This document shows positions 1-7,935 of a stretch of 64,000 bases of DNA, in pieces. The position numbers were made by a program, and so were the translations under genes. The notes below the pieces were generated by a model. That model made no database searches. It had not been told where the DNA came from and was given only the letters and a program-made list of their open reading frames with translations. Every line of letters begins with the position of its first letter. Within the stretch, counting starts at the first letter, position 1. This stretch comes from Paenibacillus oceani (GTDB taxonomy: Bacteria; Bacillota; Bacilli; Paenibacillales; NBRC-103111). The stretch spans positions 248,001 through 312,000 of the forward strand of contig NZ_JACXJA010000006.1 in assembly GCF_014705615.1 (NCBI RefSeq), written 5' to 3'.

Positions 1-508
1 CAAACATCAATACGGACAAGACTTTACAGGCATTGTTCACGTCTTTGTAGACGGTACTGGTGTCAATTGCATGCTGTTCAGCAAGCTGTTCCACCGTCGT
101 AACCTCTTCCGCAATATACAACGCTTCGACCATCCGGTACCGCCGCAAATCCTCGGGCTGCGGGCTCCGCTCACACATTGCCCGATAAACGCCCATCATG
201 TCACGCATAAAGCGGACCATCGTGGCCGTCCTCTCCCGACTTCGCTTGACAGCGCTGACGGCGTATTCCTGCTCGCGCAAATCATCCAGAGTGTTATCCC
301 ATTCCCCGTCATCCGGACGCGCGAGAAGGGTTTCTGCGTGCGCTACAAACGATCGGTAATGTTTCAGCAGCAGCTTCGTGTTCCGAAGCCGACGATCCCG
401 TTCCTGTTTCTTGCGCTGCAGCTCCTTTTTCTCCATGTACTCGTTCATGGCCGCAACGGCTGCCTGCGTAATGACTTCCATCTGCTCTTTGCTCAATACT
501 TTTGCCAT
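1..508 (-). CDS. Phage transcriptional regulator, ArpU/sigma-like (3' end off window)
   Basis: The minus-strand frame opens with ATG at 508 after a strong AGGAGGAAC ribosome site and stays open to the left edge, so at least 169 codons are present and the C-terminus is missing. The first 45 residues are a Lys/Arg/Glu-rich helix. The visible C-terminal part (EALYIAEEVTTVEQLAEQHA, then DTSTVYKDVNNACK) looks like a helix-turn-helix of the sigma-70 region 4 or ArpU type. Such proteins usually close the early operon of Firmicutes phages and are thought to switch on late genes. It overlaps the preceding small gene by 16 bp. The family call is by motif, so another phage HTH regulator is possible. Confidence 0.7.
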   Translation of the reverse strand, partial: MAKVLSKEQMEVITQAAVAAMNEYMEKKELQRKKQERDRRLRNTKLLLKHYRSFVAHAETLLARPDDGEWDNTLDDLREQEYAVSAVKRSRERTATMVRFMRDMMGVYRAMCERSPQPEDLRRYRMVEALYIAEEVTTVEQLAEQHAIDTSTVYKDVNNACKVLSVLMF

Positions 509-681
509 CTGCGTTCCTCCTCTTTCGGCTCCGTCTTCTTCCCGGTAAATCCGTCTTTCGCCTGCAGAATATATAAGTGCCCACCGACCGAGATGACGGT
601 CGGGATGTCATTTTTGATTTTAATCGGCATGACGGTTGCACGATAGGACTGCCCCACGAATCGCTTTTTTGGTGTCCTCAT
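493..681 (-). CDS. Small phage protein, 62 aa, unknown function
   Basis: A basic 62-residue protein with a beta-rich centre (TVISVGGHLYILQAKDGFTG) and a charged end. AGGTGA lies about 8 nt before its ATG. It overlaps the DUF3310 gene upstream by 62 bp and the ArpU-like gene downstream by 16 bp, as is common in tightly packed phage early operons. I do not recognise a family. Confidence 0.55.
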   Translation of the reverse strand: MRTPKKRFVGQSYRATVMPIKIKNDIPTVISVGGHLYILQAKDGFTGKKTEPKEEERRWQKY

Positions 682-910
682 GTGGTTTCACCTGCCTTTC
701 CAAACGTTCGATCAAACGATTCAAATACCAACGGGCTTTCCGGAAATCCTCCAGTCCGTTCTTGTCCGGCGCCCGGCTGATATACTTCAGGATGTTCCCG
801 CGGCAGTAGCCGGCGAACTCCTCATCCGAAAGTTTCGCTTCGAGAAATTCGATCGTTTCGATCCCGCCGCGTGTGTAGTGCGACGGGCTATTTACAGGAT
901 CATGACTCAT
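620..910 (-). CDS. DUF3310 family phage protein
   Basis: The 96-residue protein opens with the NSPSHYTRGGIETIEF signature of the DUF3310 (SaV-like) family and continues with a GNILKYISRA-type helix and a RKARWYLNRLIERL helix. The family is widespread in Firmicutes phages next to replication genes. It has been linked to nucleotide metabolism, but its reaction is unsettled. Its start overlaps the stop of the helicase gene by 4 bp, implying translational coupling. Confidence 0.8.
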   Translation of the reverse strand: MSHDPVNSPSHYTRGGIETIEFLEAKLSDEEFAGYCRGNILKYISRAPDKNGLEDFRKARWYLNRLIERLERQVKPHEDTKKAIRGAVLSCNRHAD

Positions 911-2283
911 CCAGCTTTCACCCTCTCTATTCTGGCTTTGACGGCTTGCATTAGGCTCTCTTGACCGGTTGCTTTACGCTCCAAAGCTTCGACGACCTCT
1001 TCATCCATCGTCCCCTCAGCGACAAGGCGCAGGACCACGATACGCCGGGTCTGCCCCTGCCGATGCACCCGGGCGTTTGCCTGCTGGTCCTCCTCCAAGC
1101 TCCAATTCTGGTCGTACCAGACAACCGTTTGACAGCTCGACTCCTGCAGGTTAAGGCCATGGCCGGCGCTCTTCGGATGCAGCAGCATCAGCGGTATTTC
1201 GTCGTTATTCCAAGCCCGGATGTCTTCGTTCCCGTCCTTGCCCTTCCGGAGAATGCGGGCTTGCGGGAACCGCTCTTGGATCCGGGAAAGGCTATGCTTG
1301 AAGTTGTAAAACACCATGACCGGTTTGCCTTGTGCAGCCTCGATGATATCCTCCAAAGCGTCAAGCTTGGCATCGTGGATCAGCTTGACACCGCGGTCCT
1401 CGTCGTAAACGGCACCGGAGGCCATCTGAAGCAGCTTGTTACTCAGGACGGCCGCCGTGTTGGCGACGACATCGGCGTCGGCGTACGGCAGCAGCAGATC
1501 CCGTTCCATCTTCTTGTACAGCTCCCGGGCCTGGCCGTTCAGCTTTACCGGAACCTTGCGATCGATTCTCTCGGGAAGATCCAGCCAGTCAGCAGCCTTC
1601 ATGCTGACAACGACATCCGCGATCGACTCGTAAATCCGCTGTTCGGCTTCCTGCTTTTGCTTCCACTCGTAAACGACATGGCCGCTACGGGCTCCCGGCG
1701 TAAAGTAGCGGTCCCGAAAACCGGTTATCGTCTTGCCGAGTCGTTCGCCTTGATCCAGCAGATAGATTTGCGGCCACAGGTCCATAAGGCTGTTAGGTGC
1801 CGGCGTACCAGTCAATTCGACTACTCGTTTTATCATTGGCCGCACACGCCGGAGAGCCTTGAAGCGTTTGGCCTGCGGATTCTTAAAGCTGCTTGACTCG
1901 TCGATGACGACCGTGTCGAACGGCCATTTGCTGCCGTACTCGCTCACAATCCATTCGACGTTCTCACGATTTATGACCCAGATGTCAGCTTCCGCTCGAA
2001 GCGCCCGGCGCCGCTGTTCGGCGCTGCCGAGAACCTTCGCGATCCGCAAATGCTGGAGATGGTCCCACTTCCCGACCTCGCGAGCCCAAGTATCTTCAGC
2101 CACTCTCAGCGGCGCAATGACCAGTACGCGCTCGGCGTCGAAATAATCGTTCAGCAGCTTGTCGATCGCGGTCAGGGTAGATACCGTTTTGCCGAGTCCC
2201 ATCTCAAGCAGCAACGCGATGTAAGGCGTATCCAGTATCCGTTCTGTTGCATATTCCTGATATTGGTGTGGGATGAACTTCAC
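907..2283 (-). CDS. Phage SNF2-family DEAD/DEAH-box helicase
   Basis: The 458 residues carry all the landmarks of a short SNF2-type ATPase: Walker A GLGKT near residue 29, the DExx box as DESS near 128, motif III ELTGTPAPN, and the second RecA-like lobe with SAGHGLNLQ and the arginine-finger helix ending in RVHRQGQ near 406. It lacks accessory domains, as is usual for the compact phage form next to VRR-NUC and VapE genes. The likely role is remodelling branched DNA or protein-DNA complexes during phage replication or recombination. Its start overlaps the VRR-NUC stop by 4 bp (ATGA). Confidence 0.92.
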   Translation of the reverse strand: MKFIPHQYQEYATERILDTPYIALLLEMGLGKTVSTLTAIDKLLNDYFDAERVLVIAPLRVAEDTWAREVGKWDHLQHLRIAKVLGSAEQRRRALRAEADIWVINRENVEWIVSEYGSKWPFDTVVIDESSSFKNPQAKRFKALRRVRPMIKRVVELTGTPAPNSLMDLWPQIYLLDQGERLGKTITGFRDRYFTPGARSGHVVYEWKQKQEAEQRIYESIADVVVSMKAADWLDLPERIDRKVPVKLNGQARELYKKMERDLLLPYADADVVANTAAVLSNKLLQMASGAVYDEDRGVKLIHDAKLDALEDIIEAAQGKPVMVFYNFKHSLSRIQERFPQARILRKGKDGNEDIRAWNNDEIPLMLLHPKSAGHGLNLQESSCQTVVWYDQNWSLEEDQQANARVHRQGQTRRIVVLRLVAEGTMDEEVVEALERKATGQESLMQAVKARIERVKAG

Positions 2284-2561
2284 TTTGGCATCACCTCCGC
2301 TATGAATCTATCTATGTCCGCGTAACTATCGATCTTGTAATGGCGATGGCCTCGTTTCGTAAGCTCTTTCGCCCATTTCGCCTGCAACGGTTTAAGCGGC
2401 TTCCCCGGCGCCTTCGTCTCGACGTAAACGGTCTGTCCGTTCGGTAGGATCACGAGCCGATCGGGAACGCCGCTATTCCCAGGGCTTACGAATTTCGGGG
2501 CGAGTCCGCCGATCCGTTCCACCTCTCGGACCAGGCGGGCCTCGATGGTCGATTCTCTCAC
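2280..2561 (-). CDS. VRR-NUC domain nuclease
   Basis: A 93-residue single-domain nuclease. The pattern is an N-terminal Glu helix (STIEARLVREVERIGG), then GVPDRLVI with the metal-binding Asp, then VETKAPG with the catalytic ExK. This is the VRR-NUC fold found in FAN1-like and phage Holliday-junction nucleases. I chose the GTG at 2561 because it forms a GTGA overlap with the stop of the upstream gene and has GGGAG before it. An in-frame GTG at 2573 would add four residues. With the SNF2 helicase it is likely to process branched DNA. Confidence 0.85.
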   Translation of the reverse strand: MRESTIEARLVREVERIGGLAPKFVSPGNSGVPDRLVILPNGQTVYVETKAPGKPLKPLQAKWAKELTKRGHRHYKIDSYADIDRFIAEVMPK

Positions 2562-2800
2562 GGTCGGTCCCACTCCCGAAGCACAGCTTCACAACGAGCT
2601 TTTGTCTTTGGGTTCCGCCAAGGTGGATTCGAGTCATCGTAGTAGTATGCCGGCTTTCGAGCTCCGACCGGTTCAGGTCCTTTGCTACGAACCACTTCGT
2701 ACTTTCGGTTGAAAAGCTCTTTCGCCCCGTTTTCGTACCAGTACATTCCGTACGGCAATTCTTCTCGCATGAGCTGTTCCGATATTCGTCTTTTCGCCAT
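2558..2800 (-). CDS. Conserved phage protein of unknown function, 80 aa
   Basis: It begins MAKRRISEQLMREELPYGMY after AAAGGAAG and is rich in aromatic and charged residues. No metal-binding cluster or known motif is visible. It is the first gene of the leftward segment beyond the repeat-rich gap at 2.85-3.07 kb and is translationally coupled to VRR-NUC. Confidence 0.6.
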   Translation of the reverse strand: MAKRRISEQLMREELPYGMYWYENGAKELFNRKYEVVRSKGPEPVGARKPAYYYDDSNPPWRNPKTKARCEAVLREWDRP

Positions 2801-2860
2801 CTCAATCTTCCTTTCGACGTGTTCTTTATCCTCATGCGTTACGCGTTATGTGATGAATTA

Positions 2861-3062
2861 CGTTTAACCTATATTTTTATAGGTTAATTAGGGTTAAACG
2901 CTATTTTAATAACTTTATTAATAAAATGAAGAACATAAAGAACAATTGACCGAAAACCCTTGACCCGTATGGGATTTAGCTGTTCTTTATTACGTTTAAA
3001 ATGAAGAACAATGAAGAACTTGACGCACATTTCTGTTCTTTATGTTCTTCATTGTTCTTTAT
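2861..3062. repeat. AT-rich GAAGAACA/AAAGAACA repeat cluster, candidate phage origin
   Basis: Repeats of the core RAAGAACA occur on both strands: direct copies at 2928-2944 and 3003-3019, inverted copies at 2981-2988 and 3034-3061. A 20-bp perfect inverted repeat pairs 2925-2944 with 3034-3053, and a 16-of-17 inverted repeat pairs 3003-3019 with 3044-3060. A separate hairpin (10-bp arms 2864-2873 and 2878-2887, TTTT loop) sits at the left. The region is much richer in A+T than its neighbours and lies directly downstream of the VapE primase-helicase gene. An iteron-like origin or a regulator array are both possible. Confidence 0.45.
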
Positions 3063-3085
3063 AAAAAGATGCATAAAGACCACGG

Positions 3086-5428
3086 TTATTTTTCGCGTTC
3101 GAACACGATAACCTGCCCATACCTATCTATCCGGGCTCGACCGTTCCGCTCCTTCCACCCTGGCGCGTTCCGCAAAACACCGCAGATGACCCGGGACTCC
3201 CACTTGGTCAGATCGCCGATCCGCTTGTGCAAGCATTCCACCCATACTTGGGCCGCGCATACGCGTTGACGTTTCTGCCCTGTCGGCTGTCCCATATCGT
3301 CTTCAATTTCAGCTTCCAGCCATTCCCTTATAGTCCCTTCCCGGGGATCGCTCTCGTAGTGTGCTTCTTGCTGCACTTCGGCGTCAGCCCGTGCGCGGGA
3401 ATCCAACGTAAGCGACTCGCCGGATCTGTAATAAACCAGCGCCTCCGCCCAAATTTGGCGCACAACCTCGTCGGTAAGATGCGTCCACTGGTTATACTTT
3501 GCTTGGTCGATATTGATGTCTACGGGCCAAAAGCGGCGGTTTCCGGTATCGTCCGTCAAAAAGTCCTTGTTGTTCGTCGTACCGAAGAAAACACACTTCC
3601 GTGGGAACTCCGACACCTGCCGGTCATAGGCCACGCGATACCGGTCCTCCGTCTTGGATAAAAACGCCTTTACGTGTTCGACCTCGGTTTTCTTCATCGC
3701 ATGCATTTCGCCGATTTCAAATATCCAGCCGTTTTGGAGATGCTCCCCGGCTTCTTTATTTTCAAACGATTTCAGGCTGTCGCTGAACCAGCGGCCGCCG
3801 AGCCGGGCAAGCAACGAGCTTTTACCTGTGCCCTGCTTGCCCACCAGCACCAGCATTTCGTCGAATTTACATCCGGAGTCGTAAATGCGGGCCACCGCAG
3901 CTATCAGCATTTTCCTCGTTACCTGCCGGACGTAATGCGTGTCCGCAGCTCCTTGGTAGTCGATGAAGATCGTTTCCATCCGGGGAACTCCGTCCCACGT
4001 AGTCGATTCAAGAAACTCCTTGATCGGGTGAAATCGGTTCTGCCGACTGGCTTCGGTAAAGGCGTCAAGGATAATACTTGCGCCCCGTATCCCGTGTGTT
4101 ACCCCGAACCAGTGCCTCAACCGCTTATCGTCCTCGCCCAGCCACGGCTCATAACCTATGCCTGGCCGTAAGAAACTTCTCCACGGCAAAGCCCTCCGGA
4201 TGACCTCTGTATTCCCAAACGCGTCATAAGCAAGAATGCCTTTCCATGCTCCATGAGTCAGCACCAGCTCGACGTTCTTCGGCGTGGACAGCAGATCCGT
4301 GGTCTTGTGATGCCTCTCCAGTTGTTGCTTCCACGTGTCGTCCTCCGGATCGTCATCAAAGTCTACATCTCCAAAGTCCTCTGACACCGACGGCATCTCC
4401 GCCCCAGCCTGTCTTTTAACTCCCGGCTGCCGGATCGCCCACTGCTCCATCGCCAAATGGCTCGGCTTCTTGGCGTCCGGCGTAAATTCCTTAACGTGAT
4501 CGTCCAACCCGCCAAACTTATGAACCCGGACAAGATCGAATAGATTGTACGTCCGGCCGTCGGCGACCGGGTCGCTGTCCTGGTGAGAAAAGGCGAGGTC
4601 CTGATCCGGATAGACCTCCAACCCGTTCGCCGACGTGCCGTGAACGTAGGTGTACCGGTTCGGCATCGTTCCGGGGACATAGATGTCCGATAGGAACGTA
4701 TCGATGCCCTCCTCGATCGTGAACGCCCGGCAAAATAAACCGATCGTGCCGAACTTCTCCCGCGGGTCCTGCGCTTTCGTTGCAGCCGTTCGGAGCGCCC
4801 GGCTCTCCTCCGGATGTCGCGGCCACGCCGCCACGTCCTGCCAGTCGTCGTACTCATCCAGCAGCCCGTCTACGCTGACCGGGCCGCCCTCGTAGACCTC
4901 CAGCACCGGCTCCGCGTCCTTGCTGCAGCTCGGCAGGTACATGAGGCGATGCACCTCGAACGTCGTCTTGTCGAAGTAGTGCATGCCGATCTGCTCCGCC
5001 AGCTTCCGACTTACTGCGGCGTACTCGTCCGGACTCATATTGCGATCAGCCGGCGCGATCAGGCGGTATTTGTGCTTATGCGGCCGATGGCTGTGCGTGG
5101 AATATACGACGTAGGCGGAGCCGCCCAGGACGAGCTCCACGGCGAACAGGAAATCGTCATCGGCATGATCCGCGTCCAGCGTGATGAGGGACCGGGTATC
5201 CACGTTTTCTTTTTTGCGCCGGCCGCCGCGGATCAGGCCGCCGACAAAAGCGGCCCCGTCTTTGACTTTCCCTTTCCCGGCTGTCGGCATCGCGTCATAC
5301 TGCGCCATTGTCTCCGCTGTCCGCCGCACCTTCCGCAGTCGCTCCACGAACTCGTCCCAGGATAGATATTCAACTTTCCATGATGTGTCGGCGCGGTGCT
5401 TACCGAATGAGATATCAAGTTCGTCCAT
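3086..5428 (-). CDS. VapE-type primase-helicase
   Basis: 780 residues in two parts. The N-terminal part has the LITLDADH acidic motif near residue 83 and a conserved HSHRPHKHKYR stretch, consistent with an archaeo-eukaryotic-type primase (PriCT/PrimPol) fold. The C-terminal part is a virulence-associated-E helicase: Walker A GKQGTGKSS near 531, Walker B-like IFEIGEM, FFGTTNNKDFL and NRRFWPV. Such fusions are the replication initiators of many Firmicutes prophages. It sits alone between a repeat-rich gap on its 3' side and an AT-rich oppositely oriented small gene on its 5' side. Confidence 0.9.
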   Translation of the reverse strand: MDELDISFGKHRADTSWKVEYLSWDEFVERLRKVRRTAETMAQYDAMPTAGKGKVKDGAAFVGGLIRGGRRKKENVDTRSLITLDADHADDDFLFAVELVLGGSAYVVYSTHSHRPHKHKYRLIAPADRNMSPDEYAAVSRKLAEQIGMHYFDKTTFEVHRLMYLPSCSKDAEPVLEVYEGGPVSVDGLLDEYDDWQDVAAWPRHPEESRALRTAATKAQDPREKFGTIGLFCRAFTIEEGIDTFLSDIYVPGTMPNRYTYVHGTSANGLEVYPDQDLAFSHQDSDPVADGRTYNLFDLVRVHKFGGLDDHVKEFTPDAKKPSHLAMEQWAIRQPGVKRQAGAEMPSVSEDFGDVDFDDDPEDDTWKQQLERHHKTTDLLSTPKNVELVLTHGAWKGILAYDAFGNTEVIRRALPWRSFLRPGIGYEPWLGEDDKRLRHWFGVTHGIRGASIILDAFTEASRQNRFHPIKEFLESTTWDGVPRMETIFIDYQGAADTHYVRQVTRKMLIAAVARIYDSGCKFDEMLVLVGKQGTGKSSLLARLGGRWFSDSLKSFENKEAGEHLQNGWIFEIGEMHAMKKTEVEHVKAFLSKTEDRYRVAYDRQVSEFPRKCVFFGTTNNKDFLTDDTGNRRFWPVDINIDQAKYNQWTHLTDEVVRQIWAEALVYYRSGESLTLDSRARADAEVQQEAHYESDPREGTIREWLEAEIEDDMGQPTGQKRQRVCAAQVWVECLHKRIGDLTKWESRVICGVLRNAPGWKERNGRARIDRYGQVIVFEREK

Positions 5429-5546
5429 GTGCTCACCTCAAAACATTTGGTCTTACACTCCTGCATTGGAAAATATTAAATTTTCATGTAACTTTTCCGA
5501 TAAAGAATCGTATGGTATTCCATCATTCATATAAGGGGTTAAGAAA

Positions 5547-5873
5547 ATGCGAAATCTCATAGTAAAACTATTGATTACTGTAATTTTGATCATCGGTATA
5601 CCAACAGGGATCATGTTACTTGAGCAGAAGAAAATGCCCAGGATTGACGTTGAGCAGTACAATAAATTAGAAGTTGGCATGACCTTGGAAGAAACGATAG
5701 ATATTCTTGGTGAAGGGTATTTAGATTATGAAACTGCTAGTGACGGCTATGTTCGCCAAGACTACATCTATATCGAAAAATTTAAGATTACATTTAAAAC
5801 CATCTACGATCCACGAGAATTTCACTTGAGATTTATAAATGGGCGACTTGAAAAGAAGTCATTACTAATCTAA
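5547..5873 (+). CDS. Membrane-anchored small protein with BamE/SmpA-like domain
   Basis: 108 residues on the strand opposite to the early operon. Residues 4-24 form one hydrophobic segment, with no lipobox cysteine. The next part (YNKLEVGMTLEETIDILGEG, then a beta-rich stretch with IKFKITFKT-like strands) resembles the BamE/SmpA fold also seen in small Gram-positive cell-envelope proteins. AAGGGG precedes the ATG. Orientation and strong A+T bias suggest a separately acquired moron gene expressed from the lysogen. No convincing promoter was found. Confidence 0.65.
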   Translation: MRNLIVKLLITVILIIGIPTGIMLLEQKKMPRIDVEQYNKLEVGMTLEETIDILGEGYLDYETASDGYVRQDYIYIEKFKITFKTIYDPREFHLRFINGRLEKKSLLI

Positions 5874-5885
5874 GAAAGCTCTAGG

Positions 5886-6407
5886 TTATACCCTCTTAAA
5901 AATAGGGCCGTTAATATCGCCGCGCTTTTCCCGCAGCGCCCGTATAGCGAGCTGCCCTTTCTCCTGAGAGCTCATTACGGGCGTTGTCGCTGCACGCTCC
6001 GGCGACCATTTTAATTTAGTGATTCTGCACCTGAATGTAGTATCCTTAATTCCGTTTTGCCGGGCGAGTGCCAGCATCTCCGGCGGATATTTGCGCCGAG
6101 CCGGGTTATGGTCGCGCATCATCCGCCGAGTCTGTTCCTCGGTCCGGGGAGGCTCCGTAACCGCACGTTCCCAGCTCCAACCGAGCACATGCACCCGGTT
6201 CCGTACCGTTTTCGACGCAATGCCGTTCATCCTGGCAACCTCCATCCAGCGGCTTCGGTCTTGGACTTGCCGCTTTGGAGTCGTGAGGGCCTTCTCTTTC
6301 GGCCAGCAGGCTTCCCGGATGCGCCACGTGAGCGTCCGCGCCGATATGCCCCTTGCCGCAGCAGCCGCGTATTCCTCCGGCGTAATGTAGAAGTCGTAGG
6401 GGTTCAT
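5886..6407 (-). CDS. Triple-repeat phage protein, possible DNA-binding
   Basis: 173 residues built of three copies of a roughly 45-residue unit. The shared pattern is G-I-x3-T-x3-R-(I/V)-x4-W-x2-E-(R/K)-A-x-T-x-P, starting near residues 20, 61 and 114. The small, basic, Trp-containing helical repeat resembles modular HTH segments of phage DNA-binding proteins; that role is inferred. Its ATG overlaps the stop of the DndC-like gene (ATGA), so the two are coupled. Confidence 0.65.
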   Translation of the reverse strand: MNPYDFYITPEEYAAAAARGISARTLTWRIREACWPKEKALTTPKRQVQDRSRWMEVARMNGIASKTVRNRVHVLGWSWERAVTEPPRTEEQTRRMMRDHNPARRKYPPEMLALARQNGIKDTTFRCRITKLKWSPERAATTPVMSSQEKGQLAIRALREKRGDINGPIFKRV

Positions 6408-7657
6408 ATTGTCACCGCCGGAAATGCCTTTTCCGCTAAAAGCTTTTTCTTCTCTTCCCGTTTGCCCTTGCGGATCTCCGCTTTCTCTGCGAGTAGCTTC
6501 TCGGCCCTTTCAAAGTCCCCCGGCTCCATCTCACGATTGTCAATCAGCCAAGGACGCTTTGCCGCGTCCTCGGCCCAAGCTGCTTGAATCATGTCGACTT
6601 CCTCTTGACTGATCAGCTCGATCGGAACGCGGTGCAACGGGTTGTCATCCAGTTCCCGGAGCCGGTTCACATCAGCTTGTGTTTGAAGCAGCCGTTCAAG
6701 CAAATGCTTGCGAGCATGAATGGCGAGACAACCTTTGCCCGGCCCCATCGGCGTCCGGTTCCGGCGGTATCCACTGCGCAATTGTGGGTTTTTCTTCGGG
6801 TTATGGACGTCCTTTAGGAGCTGCCGCCATTCTGTGAGAGGCTTCATCCACTCGTACACATTGGACATGTTTTCCGTCGACCGGTCCTTCGTGATCGGCG
6901 GACAAACCCAGCAGCCGAAGCGCGCTCCACAGGCCTGCGTCGCCTTCACTGAGCCGCCGGGGTTGATCAGCGCACACTCGCCGGTCGCGTCTTTGTACAG
7001 CCTCCTGATCTCATCCGACGGCCCCCACGGTAACGGGTTAAGGAGGATTTGCCAAACCTCATCCGTCGTATAATCAACGATCGGCATATATAACCTACGG
7101 CCATCTGTATATGGGCTGACGCTGAACCTGCTGCCGCGCTCCTCGCGGTACTTATCGATCGTCGTAGCCCGCCGGGTGGACTCCTCCGTCCGGCTGCCAA
7201 TAAGCTGTAGGCAGGGATTGATTTCGGACAGCCGGGCATTCTGCGGTTCGATCTTGAGGGCGTGTGTGCAGTAACGGTCGTCCCCGTTCGTGGGCAGCGT
7301 CCAGCCCCATCCGATGATACCGACCCAAAAGCTCCGTTTTGCCTTGCGGGATACAATCTCCGCGGCGATAGGTATATTGTTTTGCCGACTCCAGCGATTC
7401 AGCGTCCGGACCTGCCGGCGCATGTAGTCTTCGAGGATCGGGTTTTCGATCTTGGTATCGGACATAATGACGTTAACCCAACGTGTCCGCTGCTGAGGCT
7501 TGAGCATCTGAATCGCCCGGCAGACGAGGACAAGCACCGCGGTGCTGTCCTTGCCCCCACTCCAGCTCACCGCCCACGGCTGCCCCTCTGTGGCCGGGTC
7601 CAAATACTGCTCAAGGATTTCCGCCACAGTCGCCATAGTCCGTGTTTGCAAGTCCAT
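6404..7657 (-). CDS. DndC-like PAPS-reductase-family protein
   Basis: About 417 residues. The PP-loop WAVSWSGGKDSTA near residue 30 binds ATP. Downstream come RYCTHALKIEP, GSRTEEST and a cysteine cluster ACGARFGCWVCPP, the arrangement seen in DndC, the ATP pyrophosphatase of phosphorothioate DNA modification. The ATG at 7657 has AGGAAG about 9 nt upstream; an ATG at 7687 would add ten residues but has no ribosome site. No dndA, B, D or E is visible, so classical phosphorothioation by the prophage alone is unlikely. It may act in another sulfur or nucleotide-activation reaction. Confidence 0.85.
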   Translation of the reverse strand: MDLQTRTMATVAEILEQYLDPATEGQPWAVSWSGGKDSTAVLVLVCRAIQMLKPQQRTRWVNVIMSDTKIENPILEDYMRRQVRTLNRWSRQNNIPIAAEIVSRKAKRSFWVGIIGWGWTLPTNGDDRYCTHALKIEPQNARLSEINPCLQLIGSRTEESTRRATTIDKYREERGSRFSVSPYTDGRRLYMPIVDYTTDEVWQILLNPLPWGPSDEIRRLYKDATGECALINPGGSVKATQACGARFGCWVCPPITKDRSTENMSNVYEWMKPLTEWRQLLKDVHNPKKNPQLRSGYRRNRTPMGPGKGCLAIHARKHLLERLLQTQADVNRLRELDDNPLHRVPIELISQEEVDMIQAAWAEDAAKRPWLIDNREMEPGDFERAEKLLAEKAEIRKGKREEKKKLLAEKAFPAVTI

Positions 7658-7705
7658 TTCATTCACTTCCTCGAGTGCATTTTCCATCTATTAGGAATCT
7701 CTTTG

Positions 7706-7714
7706 TGTTATACT
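7706..7714 (+). promoter_or_regulatory. Extended -10 promoter element
   Basis: TGTTATACT is an extended -10 (TGn plus TATACT) placed 33 bp before the ATG of the rightward small gene. No good -35 is present, which extended -10 promoters tolerate. It fits independent expression of that gene against the early operon. Confidence 0.5.
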
Positions 7715-7746
7715 TTTACTACTAACTTCTTAGGAGGAGAATAAAT

Positions 7747-7932
7747 ATGAGTTCCGAAGAATGGTATTACAAGGTCTCCCTTATCATTGGAACCGTCTAT
7801 GACGATGTGCAAGACCCGGAATTTAGATTTTCAAAGGGTGAAAAAGGAAAAATGCAAGAGTTTATGGATATTTGTCTTGAAAACGGGCATGAAGTCAAAG
7901 TCGAGCTCACCAAACAAGAATTCGATAAATAG
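7747..7932 (+). CDS. Small acidic protein, 61 aa, unknown
   Basis: It starts with ATG after AGGAGGAGAATAA, an excellent ribosome site. The protein (MSSEEWYYKVSLIIG...) is acidic and probably a small alpha/beta fold. No family is recognised. It is oriented against the early genes, AT-rich, and wedged between the DndC-like and polymerase genes with its own likely promoter, so it looks like a moron. Confidence 0.65.
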   Translation: MSSEEWYYKVSLIIGTVYDDVQDPEFRFSKGEKGKMQEFMDICLENGHEVKVELTKQEFDK

Positions 7933-7935
7933 ACA

